A stretch of 64,000 nt of DNA, taken from Candidatus Altimarinota bacterium. GTDB taxonomy: Bacteria > Patescibacteriota > Gracilibacteria > UBA1369 > LOWO2-01-FULL-3. The translations under genes were made by a program, and so were the position numbers. The notes under the pieces were generated by a model. It saw nothing but the letters and a program-made list of their open reading frames with translations. It had not been told where the DNA came from and did no database searches. Where the stretch lies: positions 3,351 to 67,350 of the forward strand of contig JALNWA010000005.1 of NCBI GenBank assembly GCA_023231115.1. Reading direction: 5' to 3'. Positions 54,468-62,371 of the stretch are shown here, one piece after another; positions within the stretch are counted from its first letter, which is position 1, and the number at the start of each line of letters is the position of its first letter.

Positions 54468-54540
54468 TTACCCAAAGCCAAAAAATCGACTTTTTGAAAA
54501 ACTTTCAGTTGACGAATTTTCCTAAGGTTTTTTACCACCA

Positions 54541-54566
54541 AAAAAGGCCCCGATTTGGAGCCTTTT
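54541..54566 (-). terminator. Terminator of pilin gene 1
   Basis: On the minus strand AAAAGGCTCC-AAATC-GGGGCCTTTTTT: stem with a T-run, 22 bp after the pilin stop. Confidence 0.8.
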
Positions 54567-54587
54567 GAAAGTAAATTTAGGAAAAAA

Positions 54588-55136
54588 TTACTGAATCAAA
54601 GCCAAGTAGCATCCATAAACTCCATTGGCAGGGTCTATTCCTACGACTTTTCCTGGAGTAAGCACTGGAACCTTTGTCGGAGCTATGCCAGAACATAAGA
54701 TATTAGCTTTGTCCTCGCCCTCGACCACAGCAAAAACACCAGCTCTATATCCTTTTATCCCTTCAAATTTTAAATAGCCATATCCTGCATAATCCCCAAA
54801 ACATCCAGGCAATGCCCCACCACCAGCAGTATTATCAACAGTTTTTGGGTCAGAAGGAAAGACACCTCCAAAGTCTGCAAGACTAGCTTTAATAAATTCG
54901 CTAACATTCAAAACATTAGTATCCTTAGCCGAAATACAGCTGGATCGCGGCAACTTTGCGGGATTTGTTAGCGCCGTAGAAATCATAAAAGTTTGAATTT
55001 TGCTAACTTGTTCTACTCTTGTTGCATCCCTTCCTTTCGCAGGTGCTCCAAGAAGACTTGGTAAAAATGCGACAGCCAAAATACCGATGATTGCGATAAC
55101 AATCAAAAGCTCAATGAGCGTGAAACCTTTTTTCAT
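54588..55136 (-). CDS. Type IV pilin-like protein, copy 1
   Basis: From the ATG at 55136 the prepilin has 182 residues. It begins MKKGFTLIELLIVIAIIGIL, the prepilin-peptidase site (cleavage after Gly, methylated Phe) and hydrophobic spine, followed by a soluble domain with four Cys. The N-terminal 45 residues are nearly identical to copy 2, while the C-terminal domains differ but keep FGGVFPSDP and the end YGCYLALIQ. It is a structural or minor subunit of a type IV pilus whose assembly genes lie at 56555-60942. It has its own promoter and terminator. Confidence 0.9.
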   Translation of the reverse strand: MKKGFTLIELLIVIAIIGILAVAFLPSLLGAPAKGRDATRVEQVSKIQTFMISTALTNPAKLPRSSCISAKDTNVLNVSEFIKASLADFGGVFPSDPKTVDNTAGGGALPGCFGDYAGYGYLKFEGIKGYRAGVFAVVEGEDKANILCSGIAPTKVPVLTPGKVVGIDPANGVYGCYLALIQ

Positions 55137-55176
55137 AGGATATAAGTTTATTATAAATAAGGAATTTCTGCCCTTC

Positions 55177-55204
55177 AGTATAGGCTCACCGCAAAAAAAC
55201 TCAA
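55177..55204 (-). promoter_or_regulatory. Promoter of pilin gene 1
   Basis: On the minus strand TTGAGT (55199-55204), 16 bp, TATACT (55177-55182). The same hexamers and spacing occur before pilin gene 2. The -35 touches the terminator of gene 2. Confidence 0.65.
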
Positions 55205-55205
55205 C

Positions 55206-55234
55206 AAAAAAGGCCTCCAAGAGGAAGCCCTTTT
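55206..55234 (-). terminator. Terminator of pilin gene 2
   Basis: On the minus strand AAAAGGGCTTCC-TCTT-GGAGGCC followed by TTTTTT. Confidence 0.8.
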
Positions 55235-55254
55235 GAAAATAAACTTAAATCAGA

Positions 55255-55782
55255 TTACTGAATCAACGCGGCATAGCAACCAAAAGTCGCAGATTGATCA
55301 GGAACTGGAGCCACAGCACCAGGAGTCAAATCAGGTTTAGTGTCAGCTTTCAAATCTTTACACGCAATATTTGCTTTATCAAGATTTTCAACGACAGCAT
55401 AAACTGCCGCAGTATATCCAATATTATCACCATATCTAATATAACCATATTTACCAGCACATCCTCCTTCATTTGCAGAAGCAAGAGGCGATGGATCTGC
55501 AGGGAAAACTCCACCGAAATCAGCAATCTTGTCAGAAATTAGCTTGCTAATAGTGTTAGCATCAGTAATTGCAGGATCAATACAACCACTTGTCGGTAAT
55601 CCTGAAGGATTCGTCAAAGCCATAGAAACCAAATATGTCTGAATCTTCGTGATCTGTTCTACTCTAGTAGCATCTCTTCCTTTCGCAGGTGCGCCAAGAA
55701 GACTTGGTAAGAAAGCGACAGCCAAAATACCGATTATCGCAATGACAATCAGAAGCTCAATGAGCGTGAAACCTTTTTTCAT
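55255..55782 (-). CDS. Type IV pilin-like protein, copy 2
   Basis: The 175-residue prepilin starts MKKGFTLIELLIVIAIIG and continues AVAFLPSLLGAPAKGRDATRVEQ, almost the same as copy 1 up to residue 45 in protein and DNA. The soluble domain contains CIDP, GGVFPADPSP, GCAGKYGYIRYGD and ends TFGCYAALIQ, with Cys placed similarly to copy 1. It should be exported, cleaved by a prepilin peptidase and polymerised by the PilB-PilC machinery encoded upstream. It has its own promoter and terminator, allowing a different level from copy 1. Confidence 0.9.
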   Translation of the reverse strand: MKKGFTLIELLIVIAIIGILAVAFLPSLLGAPAKGRDATRVEQITKIQTYLVSMALTNPSGLPTSGCIDPAITDANTISKLISDKIADFGGVFPADPSPLASANEGGCAGKYGYIRYGDNIGYTAAVYAVVENLDKANIACKDLKADTKPDLTPGAVAPVPDQSATFGCYAALIQ

Positions 55783-55823
55783 AGAGAATGAGTTAATTAT
55801 AAATAAAGGGATTTCTATTTCTC

Positions 55824-55851
55824 AGTATAGGCGTACTGCCAAAAAACTCAA
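55824..55851 (-). promoter_or_regulatory. Promoter of pilin gene 2
   Basis: On the minus strand TTGAGT (55846-55851), 16 bp, TATACT (55824-55829), identical hexamers and spacing to the gene 1 promoter. Confidence 0.65.
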
Positions 55852-55924
55852 GATTATTTATATTTCATGAATATTTTAAGAAAATTTCACGATTATTTAA
55901 TGTCAGTCATATATGGTTCCTATG

Positions 55925-55970
55925 TTTTGATAGAGCCTCATTGACATAGTGCTATCAAAAATGATATCAT
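55925..55970 (+). promoter_or_regulatory. hicAB promoter and palindromic operator
   Basis: TTTTGATAG (55925-55933) and CTATCAAAA (55952-55960) form a perfect 9-bp inverted repeat surrounding TTGACA (55941-55946); TATCAT (55965-55970) is the -10 with an 18-bp spacer. A dimeric HicB bound here would block the -35. Confidence 0.65.
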
Positions 55971-55985
55971 TTAATCAAACAAGAA

Positions 55986-56210
55986 GTGAACACTATAAAA
56001 AACAGGATAAAGCAATTGTTTAATAAGAAAGAATCTCGTTTTATCGAGATAAAAACAATCCTTAATTCTGTCGGCTATGAATTGGAAAGAGTAAGAGGAA
56101 GTCATCATATTTTTAAGCACAAAAATGGAGATGTAATTGTTTTTCCGGTTCACGGCAACCTCATAAAAAGATGTTATATAAAAGAAATAATTAAAAAAAT
56201 TAATTTATGA
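55986..56210 (+). CDS. hicA: HicA-family mRNA interferase toxin
   Basis: The 74-residue protein starts at a GTG and shows the HicA double-stranded-RNA-binding fold: FIEIKTILNSVGYELERVRGSHHIFKH, with the catalytic His in GSHH, then VIVFPVHG and a C-terminal helix IKRCYIKEIIKKI. HicA cleaves mRNA and stops growth until HicB neutralises it. The toxin comes first and hicB follows by 4 bp. The pair interrupts a block of minus-strand pilus genes, which suggests insertion by transfer. This copy is intact, unlike the one at 2511-2612. Confidence 0.9.
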   Translation: MNTIKNRIKQLFNKKESRFIEIKTILNSVGYELERVRGSHHIFKHKNGDVIVFPVHGNLIKRCYIKEIIKKINL

Positions 56211-56214
56211 TATT

Positions 56215-56550
56215 ATGAAAAAATGTCCTTATAGCTACTTGGTAGTTCCAATCGGTGAAGATGGAGAGGAAGCTTACAAAGCCATTATCCCAAAGTTTAA
56301 AAATTTACATGTCATGGCGGATTCACCTGAAGAATTGCATGAATTGGTGGTGGAATTGGTTGAGGAAGATATTGTGCGTAGAAAAAAAGAAAAAGAACAA
56401 ATTCCGGAACCGGACTATAAAGGCAAATTTAATGGACAAATTCTAATTCGTACTGAGCCAAAGATTCATGAAAAACTTTATTTTGAGGCTCAAGCAAGCA
56501 ATTTAAGCTTGAACAAATATATAGAAAACAGGCTACAGCAGGAGATGTGA
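56215..56550 (+). CDS. hicB: HicB-family antitoxin
   Basis: The 111-residue antitoxin has the HicB core (YSYLVVPIGEDGEEAYKAIIPKFKNL, then SPEELHELVVELVEEDI). A C-terminal ribbon-helix-helix-like DNA-binding segment follows (GQILIRTEPKIHEKLYFEAQ, then SNLSLNKYIENRL). It should bind HicA through the core and the palindrome at 55925-55960 through the C-terminus. It ends with TGA, 4 bp before the convergent pilC. Confidence 0.88.
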   Translation: MKKCPYSYLVVPIGEDGEEAYKAIIPKFKNLHVMADSPEELHELVVELVEEDIVRRKKEKEQIPEPDYKGKFNGQILIRTEPKIHEKLYFEAQASNLSLNKYIENRLQQEM

Positions 56551-56554
56551 AAAT

Positions 56555-57826
56555 TTATATCGCTCCTGCGATATCTGAAAGTTGCATGATTGGAAGCATG
56601 ATTGCGGCAACAACTGTTCCGACGGTTACACCAATGAAAATCAAGATTACAGGTTCGATGATTTTTGAAATTCCGGCAACAGCCGTATCAAGTTCACTTT
56701 CGTAAAAATCCGCTACTTTTGCCATAATTTTATCAAGTTGCGCAGTCTTTTCTCCGACATCAACCATACTTATAAGCATCGGAGGGAAAAGATCATTATC
56801 GCTTAGATTTTCAGCGAGCGGAATACCTTGTTTGATGTCTTCCATCGCAAGTAGAAGCTTTTTTCTGAATACTTCGTTACCTATTGAATTCGCTGTAATT
56901 TCCATAGTTTTCACAATCGAAATATTACTATCCATAAGATTACTCAAAGATCTCGCAAACCTTGCAAGATAAGCTTCTCTGAATAATTTTCCAAAAATAG
57001 GAATTGAAATTTTTGTTTTATCAATCGCGTATTTACCAAAATCAGTCTTACTTACAAGAACAAAAGCTCCAACCAAAATCAAAATTACGGCAATCAAAAT
57101 AAATTTCTGCTCTATAAAGAAGTCGCTTAACGCAACAACAATTCTTGTTACAAGAGGAAGTTGTGCTCCGCTGGAAGCAAAAAGTTCTTCAAGTTTTGGT
57201 ATTACGAAAACCAACATGGCAACGACAACACCTATAAGCAAAGTAAAAATTACAATAGGATACATCATCGCGCCCTTAACTTTACTTGCAATTGAATGAG
57301 CTTTTTCCACATCTTTTGCCAGATTATCCAAAACTCGCGAAAGCTGTCCTGAAGCCTCTCCGGACTCAACCATTCCTATTTCCTGATCGGCAAAAACATC
57401 TGAATAATCAAGCATTGATTCCGACAAACTTTGTCCGGATTCAATATCATTCGCGATACCATTTATAATCATTTGAAGTTTAGGTTCTTTGTCACTTTGA
57501 GAAACAAGCGAACGCAAAGCCTTCACCATAGGCATTCCGGCATTTATCATAACTGAAAGAAGATGATAAAAATTCGCTTTTGCCTCAAGACTGACAGATG
57601 AGTGGCTGACAAAATAATGATTTATTTTTCTAAAAGTATCCACAATCGGATTTCCTGTAAGAGCAATATCTCCAAAAGTTTTCTTTTCAAGAGAGATAAT
57701 TCCACCCTTTTCTTCTTGAATATTCAAAACCACTTTCTCGGCTTTGCTAACCTCTTTTTTGCCTTCCGAAAGTTTAAAAGACTCAGTCCCTTCTGTAGCG
57801 AAATTTGTTTTTGCGATTTCTGCCAT
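56555..57826 (-). CDS. pilC: Type IV pilus assembly inner-membrane protein PilC
   Basis: The 423-residue protein has two T2SSF domains (about residues 90-215 and 295-415). Signatures are LLSVMINAGMPMVKALRSL, QSLSESMLDY, GMVESGEASGQLSRVL and MISMVDVGEKTAQLD. Three to four membrane helices are at about 192-215, 243-262 and 392-415. PilC is the platform protein that connects the PilB ATPase to the growing pilus. The first 85 residues are a polar extension. It follows pilB by 1 bp. Confidence 0.93.
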   Translation of the reverse strand: MAEIAKTNFATEGTESFKLSEGKKEVSKAEKVVLNIQEEKGGIISLEKKTFGDIALTGNPIVDTFRKINHYFVSHSSVSLEAKANFYHLLSVMINAGMPMVKALRSLVSQSDKEPKLQMIINGIANDIESGQSLSESMLDYSDVFADQEIGMVESGEASGQLSRVLDNLAKDVEKAHSIASKVKGAMMYPIVIFTLLIGVVVAMLVFVIPKLEELFASSGAQLPLVTRIVVALSDFFIEQKFILIAVILILVGAFVLVSKTDFGKYAIDKTKISIPIFGKLFREAYLARFARSLSNLMDSNISIVKTMEITANSIGNEVFRKKLLLAMEDIKQGIPLAENLSDNDLFPPMLISMVDVGEKTAQLDKIMAKVADFYESELDTAVAGISKIIEPVILIFIGVTVGTVVAAIMLPIMQLSDIAGAI

Positions 57827-57827
57827 T

Positions 57828-59123
57828 TTATTCTGATTTACGTGCTACACGATATACTTCTTCGAGTGTTGTTTTTCCTTGAAGAGCCTTGATAATGCCG
57901 GCCTGTTCAAGTGTTACCATTCCGTTTTTTAAAGCGGCTTCTTGAATTTGAATCATTGTCCCGTTTGCTGAAAGCAAATTTCTTATTTCATTATTCATTC
58001 GTAAAACTTCATAAAGACCGATACGTCCTTTATATCCGATATGATTACATTCATCACATCCGACCGCCTCATAAAATTTCATACCTTTTACAAGTTCAGG
58101 CTCTATTTCTCCCTCGGCTTTTAGTTCAGACATGGCTTTTTTTATCATTTCGAGCATCTCAGTAGTGACGGCAGTTTCTTTTTTACATTTCGGACAAACC
58201 TGACGTACAAGCCTTTGCGCGATAATAAGTTCGAGAGAAGATGTCAAAAGATAAGGAGCGACTCCCATATTTAAAAGACGAGTCAAAGATTCAACCGCAC
58301 TATTTGTATGCAATGTTGAAAATACGAGATGTCCCGTAAGTGAAGCCTCAATAGCAACGTCGGCCGTTTCTTTATCACGGATTTCTCCGACCATTATAAT
58401 GTTCGGATCTTGACGAAGTGCGGCTCTCATACCCATCGCGAACGAATAATTTATGTCGTGATGGACCTGACTTTGATTAAGTCCGTCCAGCTGGATTTCA
58501 ACCGGATCCTCAATAGTAAGGATATTTACTTCGGTTTTATTCAATTTTGTAAGACACGAATAAAGTGTGGTTGTTTTACCTGATCCCGTAGGACCTGTAT
58601 TAATTATAATTCCATTTGGAGCCGAAAGAGCGGCATTAAGATTTTTTAATGATGTTCCCGTAATTCCAAGTTCTGAAAGATCCGGAATTTTCCTTGATTT
58701 GTCCTGAATACGCATAACAATCTTTTCTCCATTTACCGTAGGCAAAGTAGAAATACGAAGATCCATTTGTTTTCCTTCTTTTGTAGTCACATCCGCACGT
58801 CCGTCTTGAGGAATACGTTGTTCATCGATTTTTAAATTAGACATAATTTTAATTCTCGAAACGACTGCGGGATGCAGATTTGTAGGATATTCCACAACAT
58901 GTCGCAAAACTCCATCAATTCTATATCTCAAACGAACCCTGTTTTGCAGAGGTTCAATATGGATATCACTGGATCTCAAATCAAGCGCATACGAAATCGC
59001 AACCATTACCATCTGCGGAATATTTGCCGCTAAAATGGCATCCTTAAGCTGTTTTAGCTTCTCATTCTCAATCGGTTGAGGAGCAACTGCGGGGACTGGT
59101 TGTTGATTGTTTGTATTCTCCAC
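57828..59123 (-). CDS. pilB: Type IV pilus extension ATPase PilB, short form
   Basis: The 431-residue ATPase has ALDLRSSDIHIEPLQNRVRLRYRID, Walker A GPTGSGKTTT, the Asp box ILTIEDPVEIQL, Walker B IIMVGEIRDKETADVAI and the His box FSTLHTN. A tetracysteine zinc site (CPKCKK and CDECNH) completes it. It powers pilus extension from the cytoplasmic side. It lacks most of the N-terminal MshEN-like domain of longer PilB/GspE proteins (about 560 residues), starting near the N2 domain. It sits between the pilO-like and pilC genes. Confidence 0.93.
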   Translation of the reverse strand: MENTNNQQPVPAVAPQPIENEKLKQLKDAILAANIPQMVMVAISYALDLRSSDIHIEPLQNRVRLRYRIDGVLRHVVEYPTNLHPAVVSRIKIMSNLKIDEQRIPQDGRADVTTKEGKQMDLRISTLPTVNGEKIVMRIQDKSRKIPDLSELGITGTSLKNLNAALSAPNGIIINTGPTGSGKTTTLYSCLTKLNKTEVNILTIEDPVEIQLDGLNQSQVHHDINYSFAMGMRAALRQDPNIIMVGEIRDKETADVAIEASLTGHLVFSTLHTNSAVESLTRLLNMGVAPYLLTSSLELIIAQRLVRQVCPKCKKETAVTTEMLEMIKKAMSELKAEGEIEPELVKGMKFYEAVGCDECNHIGYKGRIGLYEVLRMNNEIRNLLSANGTMIQIQEAALKNGMVTLEQAGIIKALQGKTTLEEVYRVARKSE

Positions 59124-59125
59124 TT

Positions 59126-59743
59126 TTATTGGAAATATGCGTTAATTTGTACTGAGAAATTTATAATTTCCTCTTTTTTGCCGGAAAGATCACTCGTGTT
59201 TTCAAAATTTAATCTGATTGAAGAAACATCCATAAGTCTTATTTTTCCTGCCAAAGATCCTGAAGTTTCTACATAATGTAAAAACTTTTCGAAATTTTCT
59301 TTGGAGCCTTTTATGCTCATTCTGACAGGCAAAACAGAATAATTACTTTGAGTTACAACATTCTGATATTCAATGTTTGAAATCTCAAAAACACTATCCC
59401 TGCTGGAAAGATTTTCTTCGAATTCATCAAACTTCATAGTAAGCTCCGTATAAGCATCTGCAGGAGGAAAAACTTCTGTTAAGTTTGATTCTATTTCTGT
59501 TTTTAAAGTATTTATAGACTCTTTTTTTGTATCAAATGCGGCTGTTTCACTTGCTCCTTGTTCTTGTAGAGCGGCAATGTATGCCTTATTTTTTTCTGCA
59601 ATAGTGTTCAAGTCGGAATATTCTTTCCATTTCGTATAGGTGAAAAGGCCGAAGGCTATAAGCAAAACTCCGCATAGGATAGCGTAGGATTTTATTTGAG
59701 TCGATTCTCTTTTTGATGCTATTAAATAAGATAGATTTGGCAT
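59126..59743 (-). CDS. PilO-like pilus alignment protein
   Basis: The 205-residue protein has a short cytoplasmic N-terminus, one transmembrane helix (about residues 20-40), a coiled coil (about 45-85) and a ferredoxin-like periplasmic domain. This is the PilO/GspM architecture. Sequence similarity to PilO is low, so the call rests mainly on topology and on its place between the pilN-like gene (2 bp upstream) and pilB (2 bp downstream). PilO with PilN links the platform to the cell envelope. LPVRMSIKGSKENFEKFLHYVE is the most typical segment. Confidence 0.65.
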   Translation of the reverse strand: MPNLSYLIASKRESTQIKSYAILCGVLLIAFGLFTYTKWKEYSDLNTIAEKNKAYIAALQEQGASETAAFDTKKESINTLKTEIESNLTEVFPPADAYTELTMKFDEFEENLSSRDSVFEISNIEYQNVVTQSNYSVLPVRMSIKGSKENFEKFLHYVETSGSLAGKIRLMDVSSIRLNFENTSDLSGKKEEIINFSVQINAYFQ

Positions 59744-59745
59744 AA

Positions 59746-60942
59746 TTATTTTTTATCTTTTAGGTTTAATGAAATTCTTAGACTTGCTGTATATCCGTCA
59801 TCAAGCGAGCCGGATTTTGAGAAAGAACGCATCTCGGCATTTTCGAAAAGAGCGGATTTATTTAGCTCCTCTATAAGTTTTGTAATTGTCGTAAAATTTG
59901 TCGTACCAAAGATTTTTGTTTCTCCATTTATGGAAATTTTCTTTGATTCACTATCGAAATCATAGCTTGTATATCTTATTCCTCCTGCATCGTTATAAAA
60001 ATCAGGATCATAATAACTGTCGACTCCTATTGTCGCTAAATTTATTTCATTAATTACATCCGACCATTTTATTCTTTTGTCTTTGATTTGCTGAATAACA
60101 TTCAAATCATTCACGACGATTGAATTTATTTTATTAACAAGTTGGTACAAATCCTCATCTTTAAGCGAGTCAAAATCAGTTGATTGAACAAGAGATTTTA
60201 TTTCAGTATTTGGAATAAGGGCAACAATTTGCATGTAATTTTTATAATCTCTTTTGGCTTGTGGGTCCGTTGAATCTTTAAGGGCGACAGCTTTTGCGTT
60301 AAATTTATCAACAAGTTTTTGTTGAAAAAGAGCCTTAGTATCGGCATTATCGACTGTGGAAATTGCCGAAACAAATTCTTTTGAATAAATATCTTTTATC
60401 GCAACAAAATTCTTTTTAAGCTCGGGTTTTATTGAATCTATTTTTTCAGATGCGGCGGTTTTTTCTGTTGCCGAAGCGGTATTCGTATTCAAAATTTCAT
60501 AATTTTGCGCAAACGAATCGCCGTAATATCCAAACTCATCAAGATATCCTTTTAACAAAAGATATCTGGTGAAATTAAGGTCGGTTTTAAGAGCAATGAT
60601 GTCGGTATTGTCAGTTGCGATTTGAGACGTAAGGCTTGTATATCCCAAACGTGAAGATACAAAACTGAAAGCATCTGTAAGTGTCACCACAAAAAATACG
60701 ATGGAGACCAAAAAGGCCACAGCTAGTGCGGTAAATCCGTATTTCAATACTGTCAGCAAAAGGCTTTGTCTTGGGATAACGTCTTTAAGCAAAGAAAAAT
60801 CTATTGTCGGAGCTTCTTCAAGAAGCTTTTCCTGTGGCGCATCTGACGATGTAAGATTTTTCAAAATATCAGAACTTGAATCTTTTTTCTCATTGCTAAC
60901 GTCCAAAGGATTTACCAATTTTGGAGTTACCGAATTTTCCAT
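59746..60942 (-). CDS. PilN-like pilus protein
   Basis: The 398-residue protein has a polar N-terminal region of about 65 residues, one transmembrane helix (about 68-92) and a large extracytoplasmic part. The latter has helical segments and, in the last 100 residues, an alpha/beta domain with INGETKIFGTTNFTTITKLIEELNKS, reminiscent of PilN/fimbrial assembly domains. It is longer than typical PilN (about 200 residues). It is the first gene of the pilN-pilO-pilB-pilC operon; a pilM gene was not found in the window. Assignment is by position and topology. Confidence 0.55.
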   Translation of the reverse strand: MENSVTPKLVNPLDVSNEKKDSSSDILKNLTSSDAPQEKLLEEAPTIDFSLLKDVIPRQSLLLTVLKYGFTALAVAFLVSIVFFVVTLTDAFSFVSSRLGYTSLTSQIATDNTDIIALKTDLNFTRYLLLKGYLDEFGYYGDSFAQNYEILNTNTASATEKTAASEKIDSIKPELKKNFVAIKDIYSKEFVSAISTVDNADTKALFQQKLVDKFNAKAVALKDSTDPQAKRDYKNYMQIVALIPNTEIKSLVQSTDFDSLKDEDLYQLVNKINSIVVNDLNVIQQIKDKRIKWSDVINEINLATIGVDSYYDPDFYNDAGGIRYTSYDFDSESKKISINGETKIFGTTNFTTITKLIEELNKSALFENAEMRSFSKSGSLDDGYTASLRISLNLKDKK

Positions 60943-60972
60943 TTGTTTTTATATTTATTTTTATATCAAGAT

Positions 60973-61001
60973 ATTATACCAAATTTAAGCCCAAACGTAA
61001 A
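60973..61001 (-). promoter_or_regulatory. Promoter of the pilus assembly operon
   Basis: On the minus strand TTTACG (60996-61001), 17 bp, TATAAT (60973-60978) with TGG before it (extended -10), 31 bp upstream of the pilN-like start. Confidence 0.6.
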
Positions 61002-61040
61002 GGGGGAAATCCCTATCTCGTAAATAGCCACAGATTTACA

Positions 61041-61146
61041 AAAAAGAGGAAGAATATTTTTAGGTAACGCATTGCGTTCTATTCGATTTAAGCTGGATTC
61101 TCTACAAAAGAAGCTTAAGTTACCTGAGAATATTCTTCCTCTTTTT
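61041..61146 (-). terminator. Large hairpin terminator of rplJ-rplL
   Basis: The 28-nt arms 61041-61068 and 61119-61146 are complementary at 26 positions, with an inner stem TTAAGCT (61088-61094) and AGCTTAA (61112-61118). On the minus strand the hairpin ends in TTTTTT. It is unusually long for a terminator. Confidence 0.7.
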
Positions 61147-61163
61147 ACTGTGAAATCTAGTGT

Positions 61164-61556
61164 CTACTGAAGCTCAACTGAAGCCCCAACGTCCTCAAGT
61201 TTCTTTTTGATATCTTGAGCCTCTGCCATTTCAACGTTTTCTTTAACAGCTTTTGGAGCTGCATCAACAAGATCTTTAGCCTCTTTAAGACCAAGACCTG
61301 TGATTTCACGTACAATTTTGATAACAGAGATTTTCTGTCCACCTGCTCCAGTCAACATGACTGTTTTCTTTGCATCTCCAGCATCTTCTGCTGCTGCACC
61401 ACCTGCTGCAGGACCAGCAACCATCATTGAAGCTGCTGCGCTAACACCGAATTTTTCTTCAAGTGCTTTTACAAGGTTTGCAAGTTCAAGAACTGGAAGT
61501 GTTTCAACCAATTCCATGATTTTTTGTGCATCCTTGCTTAGTTCTAAGTCTGACAT
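61164..61556 (-). CDS. rplL: 50S ribosomal protein L7/L12
   Basis: The 130-residue protein has an N-terminal dimerisation domain ([32 protein letters not shown]) and an Ala/Gly-rich hinge. The C-terminal factor-binding domain is [31 protein letters not shown]. It forms the ribosomal stalk with L10 and recruits translation factors. It follows rplJ by 36 bp, and a long hairpin terminator lies behind it. Confidence 0.97.
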   Translation of the reverse strand: MSDLELSKDAQKIMELVETLPVLELANLVKALEEKFGVSAAASMMVAGPAAGGAAAEDAGDAKKTVMLTGAGGQKISVIKIVREITGLGLKEAKDLVDAAPKAVKENVEMAEAQDIKKKLEDVGASVELQ

Positions 61557-61592
61557 ATGTTTTTAAGTTAAAATATTTGATAAATTGATAAA

Positions 61593-62096
61593 CTAAACTG
61601 CTTGTGCTTGTTTGTCTGCAATAGCTTGAAGAACACGAGCAAATCCGGAAATAGGAGCATTGAATAGATAAACAAGTTTTGTAAGAAGTTCTTGTTTGCT
61701 TGGAAGAACAGCAAGCTGTTTAGTTTCCACAACAGACAATATTTTTCCTTCAAAAAGAGATCCTCTGAGTTTCAAAGCTTTGTTTTTCTTGGCAAAATCA
61801 TGAATAATTTTTGCCGCTCCTGCAACTTCTTCTTGCGAAGAAAAAGCCGCTCCAACAGGTCCTTCCATCACGCTATCAGGAATTTCATTGTATCCAGATT
61901 CCTTCGCTGCAAGCTTGATGAGAGTTTTTTTAGCTACATTGAAAGAAACTCCGCCTTCCCTTAGTTTTGTACGTAAATTTTTGAGATCTTTAACTGAAAG
62001 CCCTTGATAATCAGCAAAAACCACTGATTTTGCGGACTTGAATTGATTCTGAAGATCAGACAGAACCTTCTCTTTTTCACCTTTTGTTTGTGACAT
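61593..62096 (-). CDS. rplJ: 50S ribosomal protein L10
   Basis: The 167-residue L10 has the RNA-binding domain at residues 1-130 (VLSDLQNQFKSAKSVVFADYQGLSVKDLKNLR, AKKTLIKLAAKESG) and a C-terminal helix that binds L7/L12. L10 with L12 is known to bind its own leader RNA and limit expression. A matching leader and an attenuator-like hairpin precede this gene. L11 and L1 genes are not adjacent on this side; miaA is divergent. Confidence 0.97.
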   Translation of the reverse strand: MSQTKGEKEKVLSDLQNQFKSAKSVVFADYQGLSVKDLKNLRTKLREGGVSFNVAKKTLIKLAAKESGYNEIPDSVMEGPVGAAFSSQEEVAGAAKIIHDFAKKNKALKLRGSLFEGKILSVVETKQLAVLPSKQELLTKLVYLFNAPISGFARVLQAIADKQAQAV

Positions 62097-62109
62097 AGTA
62101 TTTAAGATT

Positions 62110-62216
62110 AAAAAAAATCTCGATTGTCATTAGACTATCGAGAACAAAGAAGTTTAACTATCGACTTAAATCTCATTTGTCTCGGCAGGTCTTATAAATT
62201 GCCCGCTGTCTGTGAC
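62110..62216 (-). ncRNA. L10-type ribosomal leader with attenuator
   Basis: The roughly 107-nt leader of rplJ contains a region with AGACCTGCCGAGACAAATG, resembling the L10-binding leader. A hairpin CTCGAT (62137-62142 on the plus strand) / ATCGAG (62119-62124), followed on the minus strand by eight T residues, ends 14 bp before the ATG. This is the arrangement of transcription attenuation. Assignment is from pattern only. Confidence 0.55.
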
Positions 62217-62222
62217 TGGAGA

Positions 62223-62251
62223 AATTTACCATAAAAAGCCCAAAAGTCTAA
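62223..62251 (-). promoter_or_regulatory. Promoter of rplJ-rplL
   Basis: On the minus strand TTAGAC (62246-62251), 17 bp, TAAATT (62223-62228) with TGG before it. Confidence 0.5.
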
Positions 62252-62312
62252 TGATTAAAATTGACAAAAAGGCAAGAATATTTTTAAATAACACTTCTTG
62301 AGGCGGATATCT

Positions 62313-62341
62313 TTGCCAAGTGTTAAACTTTGGGCTATATT
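62313..62341 (+). promoter_or_regulatory. Promoter of miaA-mazG-recJ
   Basis: TTGCCA (62313-62318), 17 bp, TATATT (62336-62341), 30 bp upstream of the miaA ATG. An inverted repeat AACACTT/AAGTGTT overlaps the -35. Confidence 0.65.
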
Positions 62342-62371
62342 GCGCACGCTTAAAAATTACTAAAAAGAGGA

